Assembly (NCBI GenBank): GCA_038231295.1
Contig: JBBRLP010000032.1
Span: forward strand, 1-43,746
Origin: JANXLO01 sp038231295
GTDB taxonomy: Bacteria > Armatimonadota > Chthonomonadetes > Chthonomonadales > Chthonomonadaceae
DNA: 43,746 nt
Reading direction: 5' to 3'
This document shows positions 1-8,081 of the stretch, one piece after another. The notes beneath the pieces are model-generated. The model was given only the letters and a program-made list of their open reading frames with translations. It had not been told where the DNA came from and made no database searches. A program made the position numbers and the translations under genes. Numbering within the stretch: the stretch's first letter is position 1; every line of letters begins with the position of its first letter.

Positions 1-183
1 TCTTATCCTCCATAGACGATCTAGATACGGAGGTTGGTCCACATGCGGTCGGGAAATAGTCGCCGATTTGACCTTGCGGACAAGCACTATGGTCGGTCAA
101 TAGCTGGTAATGGCTATTAACGTGATTTATGACCAAGCCTCGTCTAATTCGGAAGTTTCCTGCAACCGTGTACAGGAGACGTT

Positions 184-936
184 ATGGCTCGACGCGAATT
201 CCGTTTACAGGAAGGGACTTCCAATAAATACTGGACAATTGAGTGGGAAGGCAGTGGCTTCACCGTCCAGTATGGCCGCATTGGCGCCACAGGACAGTCG
301 CAGTTTAAACTCTTTCCCACGGAAGCCGAGGCGCAACAGGCGCACGACCGATTGATTGCGGAGAAACTTCACAAAGGCTATCAGGAGATCACTCCTGACG
401 CTGCCGCAACAGACAGGGTTCCCGCACAGGCAGACACACCCAGGTCACTGGACATGGCGAGTGTGAATTTCATCGGTGTGGTGCGTGTGCTGGCAACGGA
501 TGCCGAGGTCAGCGCCCTGGAAACCTGGCTGAAAACAACGCTGCCAGCGGGGTATCGAGAGTATGTAACGACACTGGGAGAAGGCGTCCTCGGAGGGAGT
601 TTCGTGCGGGTCTACAGTCCATGGAGGATCGAACAACAGCTTGCGGGCTGGAGGCAGCGGATAGCGGAGTACTGGTTCTGGGAGAGAAGCCGGTCTGTCC
701 TGTCCAGGGAACGCGCCCTCGAGTCTATCCTCATTACCGATACGCTGAATGGGGATGAGTTGATTTTCCATCCTCAGCAGAGGGACCGCTTACTGATACT
801 TCCCGTAGAGAGCGAAAAAATTTACAAGGCAGGCTCTAGCCTGCTCGAGGCTGTGGAGTGGATGTGCAGTTCCGGCAAACTTACCCGGCGATTCAAGGCG
901 CGGAATTTCGAGCCATTTGATTCCCGAAACGGTTGA
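184..936 (+). CDS. WGR domain + SMI1/KNR4-like (SUKH) domain protein
   Basis: A 250-residue protein. Residues 1-70 form a WGR domain: an N-terminal strand, then the core VQYGRIGATGQSQ with Tyr in place of the usual Trp of W-G-R, and a helix rich in Ala and Gln. Residues 105-240 resemble SMI1/KNR4 (SUKH) proteins, with a helix ending in LPAGYREYVTTLGEG followed by a region of aromatic strands. WGR domains are known as nucleic-acid-binding or regulatory modules. SUKH domains are known as immunity or scaffold modules. The molecular role here is unknown. AGGAGA lies 7 bases before the ATG and fixes this start. The gene converges on atpC and shares its terminator. The domain calls are by motif only. 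Confidence 0.8.
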   Translation: MARREFRLQEGTSNKYWTIEWEGSGFTVQYGRIGATGQSQFKLFPTEAEAQQAHDRLIAEKLHKGYQEITPDAAATDRVPAQADTPRSLDMASVNFIGVVRVLATDAEVSALETWLKTTLPAGYREYVTTLGEGVLGGSFVRVYSPWRIEQQLAGWRQRIAEYWFWERSRSVLSRERALESILITDTLNGDELIFHPQQRDRLLILPVESEKIYKAGSSLLEAVEWMCSSGKLTRRFKARNFEPFDSRNG

Positions 937-950
937 AACGTCGAAACGAT

Positions 951-979
951 AAAATCCCTGGCAGGCGGCCAGGGATTTT
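951..979. terminator. Bidirectional intrinsic terminator between the WGR gene and atpC
   Basis: A perfect 11-bp stem, AAAATCCCTGG and CCAGGGATTTT, with a 7-base loop. It carries A residues on the left and T residues on the right, so it can end transcription from both convergent genes. Confidence 0.85.
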
Positions 980-1000
980 GTTCTGATGAAGCGGGGAAGT

Positions 1001-1408
1001 TTAGTGGTGCATCTGGGCGACGCGGATGCGGTTCTGAGCGCGTTCGATGGAGAGGCGCAGTTCCTCGGCGTCAATGTTACTGCCGGGGACTTCCAGAAGC
1101 TGCCGGGCTTTGTCGGCGGTAGCGCGGGCGCGTTCGACATCTATCTCCTCCGACAGTTCGGCGGTGTCGGCGAGGATGATGACCTTCTCTTTGTTCACCT
1201 GGAGAAAGCCGCCGCTGGTGGCGATGAAGGCTTCTGAGCCATCGGCCCGCGTCACTTTGATGAGACCGGTGATCAGTTCGGTGAGCAGCGGCGCGTGGCC
1301 TGCCAGCACTCCGAGGGAGCCTTCTACGCCGGGAGCGCGGATGGCCTGAACCTCTTCAGAGAACAGCAGACGCTCCGGGGTAACGAGTTCGAGCGGGAAT
1401 GTTGCCAT
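1001..1408 (-). CDS. atpC: F1Fo ATP synthase subunit epsilon
   Basis: This 135-residue product is the epsilon subunit of the F1 sector, which couples rotor movement and can inhibit hydrolysis. The N-terminal beta-sandwich starts MATFPLELVTPERLLFSEEV and includes the typical PGVEGSLGVLAGHAPLLTEL stretch. The C-terminal helical hairpin includes ERARATADKAR and ERAQNRIRVA. The length is normal. The ATG is preceded by GGAGA. The gene follows atpD by 14 bases, so the two are co-transcribed. The other ATP synthase genes are not next to this pair: a methyltransferase gene lies upstream and a convergent WGR gene downstream. Confidence 0.97.
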   Translation of the reverse strand: MATFPLELVTPERLLFSEEVQAIRAPGVEGSLGVLAGHAPLLTELITGLIKVTRADGSEAFIATSGGFLQVNKEKVIILADTAELSEEIDVERARATADKARQLLEVPGSNIDAEELRLSIERAQNRIRVAQMHH

Positions 1409-1422
1409 CGTGGTCTCCTGCC

Positions 1423-2820
1423 CTAGCCGCCCATCGTCTTGGCTTTTTCGATCACGTCGTCAATGCTACCGACGTTGTAGAAAGCCTGTTCGGGGAGATC
1501 GTCGTACTTGCCGCTGATAAGTTCCTGGAAGGAGCGGATCGTGTCCTTGACCGGAACGTACTTTCCGGGCAGACCGGTGAACTGCTCGGCAACACGGAAC
1601 GGCTGCGAGAGGAACTTCTCGATACGGCGGGCGCGGGACACGACCAGTTTGTCCTCGTCGGAGAGTTCGTCAATACCGAGGATCGCGATGATGTCCTGGA
1701 GTTCCTTGTAGCGTTGCATGATCTGCTGCACGGCGCGGGCAACCGCGTAGTGCTCTTCGCCGATGACGTGCGGGTCAAGGATGCGCGAGTTGGACTTCAG
1801 CGGGTCAACGGACGGGTAGATACCCTTTTCGGAGACTTTGCGGTCCAAGTAGACATAGGCGTCGAGGTGGGCGAAGGTCGTGGCGGGCGCGGGATCGGTT
1901 TCGTCGTCGGCGGGAACGTAGATGGCCTGGACGGAGGTAACGGAACCCTTCTTCGTGGAGGTGATGCGCTCCTGGAGGCCACCCATTTCGGTGCCGAGCG
2001 TGGGCTGATAGCCGACGGCGCTGGGGATGCGTCCGAGCAGCGCGGAGACTTCGGAACCGGCCTGCACGAAGCGGAAAATGTTGTCCACGAACAGCAGCAC
2101 GTCCTGGTTCTCGACATCGCGGAAGTACTCGGCGATGGTCAGGGCGGAGAGAGCGACGCGCAGGCGTGCGCCCGGCGGCTCGTTCATCTGCCCGAACACC
2201 ATCGCGGTCTTGGAGATAACGCCGGACTCCGTCATTTCGAGCCAGAGGTCGTTGCCTTCGCGGGTGCGCTCCCCGACCCCGGCGAAGACCGAGAAGCCTC
2301 CGTGTTCGGTGGCGATGTTGGTGATGAGTTCCTGAATGAGAACGGTCTTGCCGAGTCCCGCGCCGCCGAACAGTCCGATCTTACCGCCCTTAAGGAACGG
2401 GGTCAGCAGGTCAACGACCTTGAGGCCGGTCTCCAGCACTTCCTGAGCGCTGCTCTGGTCGGAGAAGGAGGGGGCGGGGCGATGGATGGGCCAATACTCT
2501 TTGGAGTTGATAGGGCCGCGTTCGTCAATCGGCTTGCCGAGGATGTTCATAACGCGCCCGAGTGCCTCGCGACCGACGGGTACCGAAATGGGCTGTCCTG
2601 TGTCTTCGGCGGCCATCCCACGCACCAGGCCATCGGTGGTAGACATGGCGATGCAACGCACGACATCGTTGCCAAGATGCTGCGCGACCTCGACAGTGAG
2701 ATCAATGCCACGACTCGCCTCCTGAATGAGGATCGCGTTGTTGATGGGCGGCAGTTCGCCCGGTTCGAACCCGAGGTCAACGACGGGGCCTTGTACTTGT
2801 ACGATGTGTCCTGTAGCCAT
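1423..2820 (-). CDS. atpD: F1Fo ATP synthase subunit beta
   Basis: Catalytic beta subunit of the F1 ATPase. It shows the P-loop GGAGLGKT (the usual residue after the second Gly-Ala is Val), the following GVGERTREGNDLW segment, the Walker B region DVLLFVDNIFRF, the ALLGRIPSAVGYQPTL catalytic loop and the C-terminal SQPFRVAEQFTG motif. The frame is open for 25 more codons upstream, but the ATG at 2820 has AAGGAGG 11 bases before it, starts the conserved MATGHIVQVQGPVVDLGF and gives the family-typical 465 residues. It forms a two-gene operon with atpC. The alpha, gamma, delta and Fo genes must lie elsewhere, a split also known in Cyanobacteria and Bacteroidota. Confidence 0.97.
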   Translation of the reverse strand: MATGHIVQVQGPVVDLGFEPGELPPINNAILIQEASRGIDLTVEVAQHLGNDVVRCIAMSTTDGLVRGMAAEDTGQPISVPVGREALGRVMNILGKPIDERGPINSKEYWPIHRPAPSFSDQSSAQEVLETGLKVVDLLTPFLKGGKIGLFGGAGLGKTVLIQELITNIATEHGGFSVFAGVGERTREGNDLWLEMTESGVISKTAMVFGQMNEPPGARLRVALSALTIAEYFRDVENQDVLLFVDNIFRFVQAGSEVSALLGRIPSAVGYQPTLGTEMGGLQERITSTKKGSVTSVQAIYVPADDETDPAPATTFAHLDAYVYLDRKVSEKGIYPSVDPLKSNSRILDPHVIGEEHYAVARAVQQIMQRYKELQDIIAILGIDELSDEDKLVVSRARRIEKFLSQPFRVAEQFTGLPGKYVPVKDTIRSFQELISGKYDDLPEQAFYNVGSIDDVIEKAKTMGG

Positions 2821-2968
2821 GCTGTGGCCTGCCTCCTTCGGCGTTCCGGTCTCGCGGAGCGGCGTTCGGCACCGGAGCGGTGCGTCGCCTGCCATGTCCG
2901 GCGGAACGGAGAATAAAATCTAGGTGGAACGGGGGTTACGAGAGTTTGTGCAATGCTTCACAACTTCT

Positions 2969-2998
2969 AGTTTAGCAGGTTTGGCGAGAGAAAAGCAA
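2969..2998 (-). promoter_or_regulatory. Probable sigma70 promoter for atpD-atpC
   Basis: On the minus strand, TTGCTT at 2993-2998 is followed after 18 bases by TAAACT at 2969-2974. It sits about 150 bases before the atpD start codon, in otherwise non-coding DNA. Inferred from motif match only. Confidence 0.45.
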
Positions 2999-3012
2999 GA
3001 GCCAGATCAGAT

Positions 3013-3816
3013 TCATCCCTCCTTCTTGCGGGCGACATAGAATATACGGTCGGCGGTGCGGTTCGGGGGGCGCAGGGTGTAGGCTTGATACAGGCTGATC
3101 TCGTCAAATCCGGCGTCTGTTAGCATCTGTTTTATCTCGTCGGTGGTATAGGCGTACTGCCAATGATCCTCCTCGAAGTAGCGTTCTGTGCCGTCGGGGG
3201 CGCGAGACCAGAATTTCATGTGAACCCGGCAGAGGCGGGTTTCGGGGAAATAGGCGCTGTGCCAGTCGTAGCGCAGGGGTTCGGCGGCATCAAGATTACT
3301 CTGGTCGAAGAAGTGTTCACGCAAGGCGAGATCGGAGTTCAAGTCGAAGATGAAGAGGCCGCTGCGTGTCAGGTGCAGGGCGGCCCGCTCGAAGGCACGC
3401 TGAAGATGGGCGGGGTCGGTGATGTAGTTGAGGCTATCGAAGAGGCTGATACAGAGATCGAAGCGCTGGCCCGGCAGGTCGAGTAGTCCTGCGTCCTGCA
3501 CGAAGTAAGGGAGGGAAAGGCCCTGCGCGGCGGCCTTGCGCTGCGCTTCGGCGATCATACCGCGCGCGATGTCCACCCCCGTCATCTCATAGCCTTCGTC
3601 GGCGAGGAGTTCGGTGACGTTGCCCGTGCCGCAGGCTAGATCGAGGATTCGGCGCGGACGGGCATTGCGCGTCTCCAGCAGGCGATGCAGATAGGCGACC
3701 CAATCGGCATAGGGAACGGTCTGCATCAGATGGTCGTAGACGGATGCAACCGCAATGAACTGGTTCGGCTCGGCAGGAGCCTGCGCTATGGAAGGGGAAG
3801 GTGTCTGCTCGTTCAT
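3013..3816 (-). CDS. Class I SAM-dependent methyltransferase
   Basis: A protein of 267 residues from the ATG at 3816. A longer in-frame start at 3858 lies inside a hairpin and is less likely. The Rossmann-fold SAM site is clear: ILDLACGTGNVTELLADEGYEMTGVDIARGMI contains the D-x-A-C-G-T-G loop and the acidic end of strand 2. It is followed by QDAGLLDLPGQRFDLCISLFDSLNYI. This matches the Methyltransf_11/25 type, whose substrates range from small molecules to lipids and proteins. No substrate can be named. The C-terminal YTTDEIKQMLTDAGFDEISLYQAY is the usual closing unit. It lies downstream of cysH in the same direction, with a hairpin between them, and upstream of atpD. Confidence 0.88.
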   Translation of the reverse strand: MNEQTPSPSIAQAPAEPNQFIAVASVYDHLMQTVPYADWVAYLHRLLETRNARPRRILDLACGTGNVTELLADEGYEMTGVDIARGMIAEAQRKAAAQGLSLPYFVQDAGLLDLPGQRFDLCISLFDSLNYITDPAHLQRAFERAALHLTRSGLFIFDLNSDLALREHFFDQSNLDAAEPLRYDWHSAYFPETRLCRVHMKFWSRAPDGTERYFEEDHWQYAYTTDEIKQMLTDAGFDEISLYQAYTLRPPNRTADRIFYVARKKEG

Positions 3817-3841
3817 AATCCCCGCATAATTCGACACAGCA

Positions 3842-3879
3842 GAAGGCCGTCCCTGCACGATTTCGCGGGGACGGCCTTC
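3842..3879 (-). terminator. Strong hairpin downstream of cysH
   Basis: A perfect 12-bp stem, GAAGGCCGTCCC and GGGACGGCCTTC, with a 14-base loop, 19 bases past the cysH stop. On the leftward transcript it is followed by a short T-rich tail only, so it may be a terminator or a processing and stability element. It also lies in the leader of the methyltransferase gene. Confidence 0.6.
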
Positions 3880-3897
3880 CGAGGTGAGAACGCGTGA

Positions 3898-4620
3898 TTA
3901 GCGGGTGTGGAGGCCGCACTCCAGTTTGGCGAACGACGACCAGCGCCCGGAGCGGTCGTCCTCACTGCCTGCGACGGCGCGGGTGCAGGGCCAGCAGCCG
4001 ATGCTCGGATAGCCCTGATCGTGCAGGGGATTGTACGGGACTTCGTTAATGGCAATGTACTGCCAGACCTTCTGCTTCGACCAGTTGGCGAGCGGATTGA
4101 TCTTAACGAGATTGAACTTCGCGTCCCATTCGACAATGCCTGCCTGCGCCCGGTGCGAGGTCTGGTCGCGGCGAATGGCGGTGATCCAGGCGGTATAGCC
4201 TGCCAGGGCGTCTTTCAGCGGCGCGACTTTGCGGATGCGGCAGCACTCGTCCGGGTCGGTGCCGTAGATCGGCCCGCCGAACCGGGCTTCCATCTCCGCG
4301 ACGGTCTCTTTGGCCCGCACATACTCGACTTCGATGCCGTACTTCTCGCGGATCCGTTCGCGCAGCTCCAGCGTCTCCGCAAACTGATAGCCGGTCTCCA
4401 GATTGAAGACGCGCACCTCGCGACCGTGCGGGACGCTCTCACCAAGCATGGCAAGCAGGGCGCAGCCCTCCGCGCCGAAAGCGGTCGCCATCGTCAGGCC
4501 GGAGCCATACGTCTCGACAGCCCACTGCAATATCTCTTCGGGAGAACTCTGTTCAAAACGGTCGCTAATCGCTCGCAGTTCCTCGGTGGAGGGAGCGACG
4601 GTGCGTTCGAGTGTTGTCAT
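3898..4620 (-). CDS. cysH: Adenylyl-sulfate (APS) reductase, [4Fe-4S], thioredoxin-dependent
   Basis: A 240-residue enzyme of assimilatory sulfate reduction, forming sulfite from adenylyl-sulfate. It belongs to the CysH family. The four cluster cysteines of the APS-using branch are present: Cys126-Cys127 in DPDECCRIRKV and Cys209/Cys212 in SIGCWPCTRAV. The catalytic Cys235 is in the C-terminal LECGLHTR. The cluster cysteines point to APS rather than PAPS as substrate. The chosen ATG (4620) begins MTTLERTV. The frame runs 74 codons further upstream, but that part covers the promoter region and looks non-coding. It is divergent from cysC, whose product uses the same substrate, so the two enzymes compete for APS. 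Confidence 0.95.
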   Translation of the reverse strand: MTTLERTVAPSTEELRAISDRFEQSSPEEILQWAVETYGSGLTMATAFGAEGCALLAMLGESVPHGREVRVFNLETGYQFAETLELRERIREKYGIEVEYVRAKETVAEMEARFGGPIYGTDPDECCRIRKVAPLKDALAGYTAWITAIRRDQTSHRAQAGIVEWDAKFNLVKINPLANWSKQKVWQYIAINEVPYNPLHDQGYPSIGCWPCTRAVAGSEDDRSGRWSSFAKLECGLHTR

Positions 4621-4663
4621 CGTGTGTACGGCTCCAGCGCGGCAAAGTAAAGGAGAGTTAATC

Positions 4664-4710
4664 TTGACTAAATCTATAGGATTATAGTACAATCCTGCCC
4701 TATTAGTCAA
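4664..4710. promoter_or_regulatory. Overlapping, symmetrical divergent promoters of cysH and cysC
   Basis: Rightward: TTGACT (4664-4669), 18 bases, TACAAT (4688-4693). Leftward: TTGACT (read from 4705-4710), 18 bases, TATAAT (read from 4681-4686). The two -10 boxes lie between the two -35 boxes. The 47-bp block is an imperfect inverted repeat about position 4687: the outer arms are TTGACTAA/TTAGTCAA and the inner arms AGGATT/AATCCT. RNA polymerase should be able to occupy only one promoter at a time. Confidence 0.75.
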
Positions 4711-4780
4711 TACGCGCCAGGGGGCGGGTTGGTTTCCGGTCGGGTTCCGGGCTGCGTCCCGTTCTGGAGGAAGAGGGATA

Positions 4781-5344
4781 ATGGGCGGACACAAGGGGTT
4801 TATTCTCTGGTTTACGGGGATGTCGGGGGCAGGCAAGTCCACGCTGGCCGAGCGTTTGGAGAAGGAGTTTCGCGCACGGGGTTACCGGGTGGAACTGCTG
4901 GACGGCGACGAGGTGCGAACGCACCTCTCCAAAGGGCTGAGTTTCTCGAAGGAAGACCGTGACACGAACGTTCGGCGCATCGGCTGGGTGGCGCGAGTGC
5001 TGGCCCGCAACGGCGTAATTGCCATCACCGCCGCCATCTCGCCTTACCGGGAGATTCGCGACGAAATTCGAGCGGACACCGAGACAGAGGGCCGCGCCGC
5101 CTTCGTCGAAATCTTTGCCAACGCGCCGCTCAACGCGCTGGCCGAACGCGATGTGAAGGGCCTCTATAAGAAAGCCCTCGCAGGCGAGATCAAAAACTTC
5201 ACCGGCGTCTCCGACCCCTACGAAGCTCCCGAACATCCCGAAGTCGTCGCCTTCACCAGTCAGGAGAGCATAAAGGAATCCGTCGAACGCATCCTGAACT
5301 ATCTCACCGAGCAGGGACTAATCGGGATTTCTGGAGATGAGTGA
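4781..5344 (+). CDS. cysC: Adenylyl-sulfate kinase (APS kinase)
   Basis: A 187-residue kinase that phosphorylates APS at the 3' position to give PAPS. The P-loop GMSGAGKST is at residues 13-21, followed by ELLDGDEVRTHLSKGLSFSKEDRDTNVRRIGWVARVLARNG, the signature of the family (substrate-binding D-G-D and R-x-x-N-x-x-R), and the lid segment KGLYKKALAGEIKNFTGVSDPYE. GGAGG lies 10 bases before the ATG. The gene is divergent from cysH and 6 bases upstream of glpK, so it is probably co-transcribed with glpK. Because APS reductase next door uses APS directly, PAPS made here is more likely for sulfotransfer than for assimilation; that is inference. No ATP sulfurylase gene is in the window. Confidence 0.95.
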   Translation: MGGHKGFILWFTGMSGAGKSTLAERLEKEFRARGYRVELLDGDEVRTHLSKGLSFSKEDRDTNVRRIGWVARVLARNGVIAITAAISPYREIRDEIRADTETEGRAAFVEIFANAPLNALAERDVKGLYKKALAGEIKNFTGVSDPYEAPEHPEVVAFTSQESIKESVERILNYLTEQGLIGISGDE

Positions 5345-5350
5345 ACGGCG

Positions 5351-6868
5351 ATGAAACGATATGTGCTGGCGCTGGATCAGGGGACGACGAGTTCGCGGGC
5401 GATCCTGTTTGATGCGGCTGGAACGGTCTGTGGCGTCGAGCAGCAGGAGGTTCCGCAGCACTACCCGCAGCCTGCCTGGGTGGAACACGCGCCGGAAGAC
5501 ATCTGGACGAGTCAGGCGGGCGTTGTCGAGAAGCTCCTGCGGACACACGCCATTGCGGCCTCCGCGATCGCGGCGCTGGGTATTGCCAATCAGCGCGAGA
5601 CTACCATCCTGTGGGAGCGGGCGACGGGACGGCCGGTCGCCAACGCTATCGTCTGGCAGGATCGGCGGACAGCGCCGCTCTGCGAACAGCTTCGGGCCGA
5701 GGGCAGCGAACCGCTGTTTCGAGCGCGTACCGGCCTGCCGCTTGACCCCTACTTCTCCGGCACGAAAATCCGCTGGCTGCTCGACGCCACCCCCGGCCTG
5801 CGCGAACGGGCCGAGCGCGGCGAAATCGCGTTTGGGACAGTGGATTCGTTTCTACTCTGGCGGCTGACGGGCGGCAAAGTTCACGCCACGGATGTCTCCA
5901 ACGCCTCCCGTACCCTGCTTTTCAACCTCCACACCCGCACCTGGGACGACGACCTGCTGCGCCTGCTGGATATTCCCCGCGCCCTGTTGCCGGAAATCCG
6001 TCCGAGCAGCCACCTCTACGGCGAGACAGAGCCGTCCCTGTTCGGCGCGGCCATTCCCATCGCGGGCCTCGCGGGAGACCAACAGGCGGCGACCTTCGGG
6101 CAGGCGTGTCACTCCCCCGGAATGGCGAAGAACACCTATGGAACAGGCTGCTTTTTGCTGATGCACACGGGGACGCAGCCGCAGATGTCACAGCACGGCC
6201 TGCTGACAACGGTCGGGTGGGAACTGGAGGCGGACGGGGCAACGCAGCGGCCTCCGATGACCTACGCGCTGGAGGGCAGCGTCTTCGTGGCGGGCGCGGC
6301 GGTGCAGTGGCTGCGGGACGAATTGCAGATCATCCGGCAGGCTTCCGAGATCGAGGCGCTGGCAGCCTCCGTGCCGGACAGCGGCGGGGTGGTGTTCGTC
6401 CCGGCCTTTGTGGGGCTAGGCGCACCCTACTGGGATCCGGGCGCACGTGGCGCACTCTCCGGGCTGACACGCGGCACCGGGCGGGCGCATATCGCCCGCG
6501 CTACCCTGGAGGCGGTCTGCCACCAGACCTACGACGTGCTGGAGGCGATGCGGGCCGACAGCGGCCTCGCCATCCGGGAACTGCGCGTGGACGGCGGCAT
6601 GACTGCCAACGATGCCCTCCTCCAGATGCAGGCCGACCTCCTCGGCGCGACCGTCATCCGCCCCGCCGTAACCGAAACCACCGCCCTCGGAGCCGCCTAT
6701 CTCGCGGGTCTCGCGGTCGGCTTCTGGCAGGATACCGCCCAGATCGCCGCGCAGTGGCGAGCCGACGCCATCTTCACCCCCACCATCAGCGCAGACCGGC
6801 GCGAATTCCTCCGCGCCCAATGGCGACGCGCCGTCGCCCGTGTCCGCACAGAATCTACCCCTGTTTAG
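5351..6868 (+). CDS. glpK: Glycerol kinase
   Basis: A 505-residue FGGY-family kinase making glycerol 3-phosphate from glycerol and ATP. N-terminal LALDQGTTSSRAILFD is the phosphate-binding segment. Further family signatures are IANQRETTILWERATGRPVANAIVWQDRRTA, GLPLDPYFSGTKIRWLLD, the catalytic-region VSNASRTLLFN, GLAGDQQAATFGQAC, and C-terminal GLGAPYWDPGARGALSGLTRG and RVDGGMTANDALLQMQADLLG. The length is normal. GGAGATGA precedes the ATG, starting inside the cysC stop region, so translation may be coupled. Its stop overlaps the stop of the convergent HAD gene by 4 bases. Why it is linked to cysC is not evident. Confidence 0.97.
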   Translation: MKRYVLALDQGTTSSRAILFDAAGTVCGVEQQEVPQHYPQPAWVEHAPEDIWTSQAGVVEKLLRTHAIAASAIAALGIANQRETTILWERATGRPVANAIVWQDRRTAPLCEQLRAEGSEPLFRARTGLPLDPYFSGTKIRWLLDATPGLRERAERGEIAFGTVDSFLLWRLTGGKVHATDVSNASRTLLFNLHTRTWDDDLLRLLDIPRALLPEIRPSSHLYGETEPSLFGAAIPIAGLAGDQQAATFGQACHSPGMAKNTYGTGCFLLMHTGTQPQMSQHGLLTTVGWELEADGATQRPPMTYALEGSVFVAGAAVQWLRDELQIIRQASEIEALAASVPDSGGVVFVPAFVGLGAPYWDPGARGALSGLTRGTGRAHIARATLEAVCHQTYDVLEAMRADSGLAIRELRVDGGMTANDALLQMQADLLGATVIRPAVTETTALGAAYLAGLAVGFWQDTAQIAAQWRADAIFTPTISADRREFLRAQWRRAVARVRTESTPV

Positions 6869-7533
6869 ACGGCCAGACGCGGCAACAGCCACGCCTCGAA
6901 CTCGCGCAGTGAGGTAAAGAGCGCGTCTGGGTTTTCGGCACGGAGGATTTCCGGTTCGGCGGTCTCGGCCCAGGCGGCGGCGACCACAAACGTTCCGGCT
7001 TTGCGGGCGGCGGGAATGTCGCTTGGCGCATCGCCCACATAGAGCGCGGCGGTCGGTTCCATATTCCACCATGCAAGAATGTCGCGAATGGCGTCGGCTT
7101 TGCGCGGGCCGAGCGGAGAGCCGACCTCGATATGCTCGAAGAAGGGTGCGAGACGGAACCGCGCCAGCGTAATGTCCGCGCTCCCCTGCCCCTTCCCGGT
7201 CACCAGCGCCAGCCGAACGCCGCGATTTTTCAGGTCGGTCAGCAGTTCCACGACGCCTGGGAACGGCTCCCGGCAGGAGTCGTGCAGTTCGGCATAGTGG
7301 CGCAGATATTCCGACAATGCCTCCGCTTCATGGCCCGGAGCCAGGACATGAACGGTTCCCTCCTCCGAGGGGCCGAAGGTATGGATGATTTCCTCGTCGC
7401 TCAACTCGCGCCCGGCGAACGGCAGAATGGCCTTCCGAAACGCCCCGATGCAGATCGGCAGCGTGTTGCCCAGTGTCCCATCCAAATCAAACAGAACGCC
7501 TCTCAGGTAGGGCGCAACAGTCTCCTCACTCAC
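6865..7533 (-). CDS. HAD-superfamily phosphatase (phosphoglycolate phosphatase-like)
   Basis: A 222-residue HAD hydrolase. Motif I is LFDLDGTLGNTLP with nucleophile Asp and acid Asp; motif II is LALVTGKGQ; the motif III Lys is in GPRKADAIRDIL; motif IV is YVGDAPSDIPAARKAG. A helical C1 cap lies between motifs I and II. This is the Gph/PpaX-like subgroup, and the exact substrate cannot be assigned. It starts with GTG at 7533, which overlaps the TGA of the upstream acetyltransferase gene (GTGA), so the two are translationally coupled. It ends across the stop of the convergent glpK. Confidence 0.9.
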   Translation of the reverse strand: MSEETVAPYLRGVLFDLDGTLGNTLPICIGAFRKAILPFAGRELSDEEIIHTFGPSEEGTVHVLAPGHEAEALSEYLRHYAELHDSCREPFPGVVELLTDLKNRGVRLALVTGKGQGSADITLARFRLAPFFEHIEVGSPLGPRKADAIRDILAWWNMEPTAALYVGDAPSDIPAARKAGTFVVAAAWAETAEPEILRAENPDALFTSLREFEAWLLPRLAV

Positions 7534-8072
7534 GGACAGTAGTCCTCTCTACGCAGCGCGTATTTCACGGCGGACTTGTCTTCGCCGGGGAAGCGTGTCT
7601 CGGTATAGTAGTTCGCGACGGTCATCCCGACCTTCTCCATGACATGGGTCGAAGCCCGGTTCGCGAGCAGGGCATTCGCGGTGATGCGCGGGAGGGCAAG
7701 TTCCTCGAAGCCCTTCTTCGCCAGCGCACGAGAGACCTCCGTCGCATAGCCCTTGCCCCATGCCGACCGCTTCAGGCGATAGCCGAGTTCAATGTCTTCG
7801 GGATTGTCGTAGGCAGGCCGAAAATGGAACCATCCGACAAACGCCCCGCTCGCCTTCTCCACCACCGCCCAGTATCCATACGCCGGGTACTTCTCGTAGT
7901 AGCTGAGAAAAAGCGGCACGATACGGTCTCGAATATCGTCCCGGTCGGGCGGCAGCCCGCCGTTGATGAATCGCGTCACCTCCGGGTCGCTGTCCAGTTC
8001 GCAGAGGTTTTCGACATCCTGCGCCGTGAGCTGCCTCAGCAGGATACGTTCGGTTTCCAGAAAGACCTGCAT
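7530..8072 (-). CDS. GNAT-family N-acetyltransferase (RimJ/RimL-like)
   Basis: A 180-residue acetyltransferase with the acetyl-CoA site RLKRSAWGKGYATEVSRALAKKGFEEL (Q/R-x-x-G-x-G/A type), preceded by the strand WAVVEKASGAFVGWFHF and followed by ANALLANRASTHVMEKVGM. The N-terminal LETERILLRQLTAQDVENL is typical of the RimJ/RimL/alkylamine branch, which acetylates protein N-termini, antibiotics or small amines. The substrate is unknown. GGGAGAGG precedes the ATG. It is the upstream partner of the HAD gene and follows the secreted-protein gene by 9 bases in the same leftward cluster. Confidence 0.88.
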   Translation of the reverse strand: MQVFLETERILLRQLTAQDVENLCELDSDPEVTRFINGGLPPDRDDIRDRIVPLFLSYYEKYPAYGYWAVVEKASGAFVGWFHFRPAYDNPEDIELGYRLKRSAWGKGYATEVSRALAKKGFEELALPRITANALLANRASTHVMEKVGMTVANYYTETRFPGEDKSAVKYALRREDYCP

Positions 8073-8081
8073 CGCCTCTCC

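Noticed and set aside
1399..2916. 505-codon open frame on the plus strand
   Set aside because: It is the antisense of atpD. The opposite strand gives a full, motif-complete ATP synthase beta subunit; the antisense frame is a by-product of GC-rich codon use.
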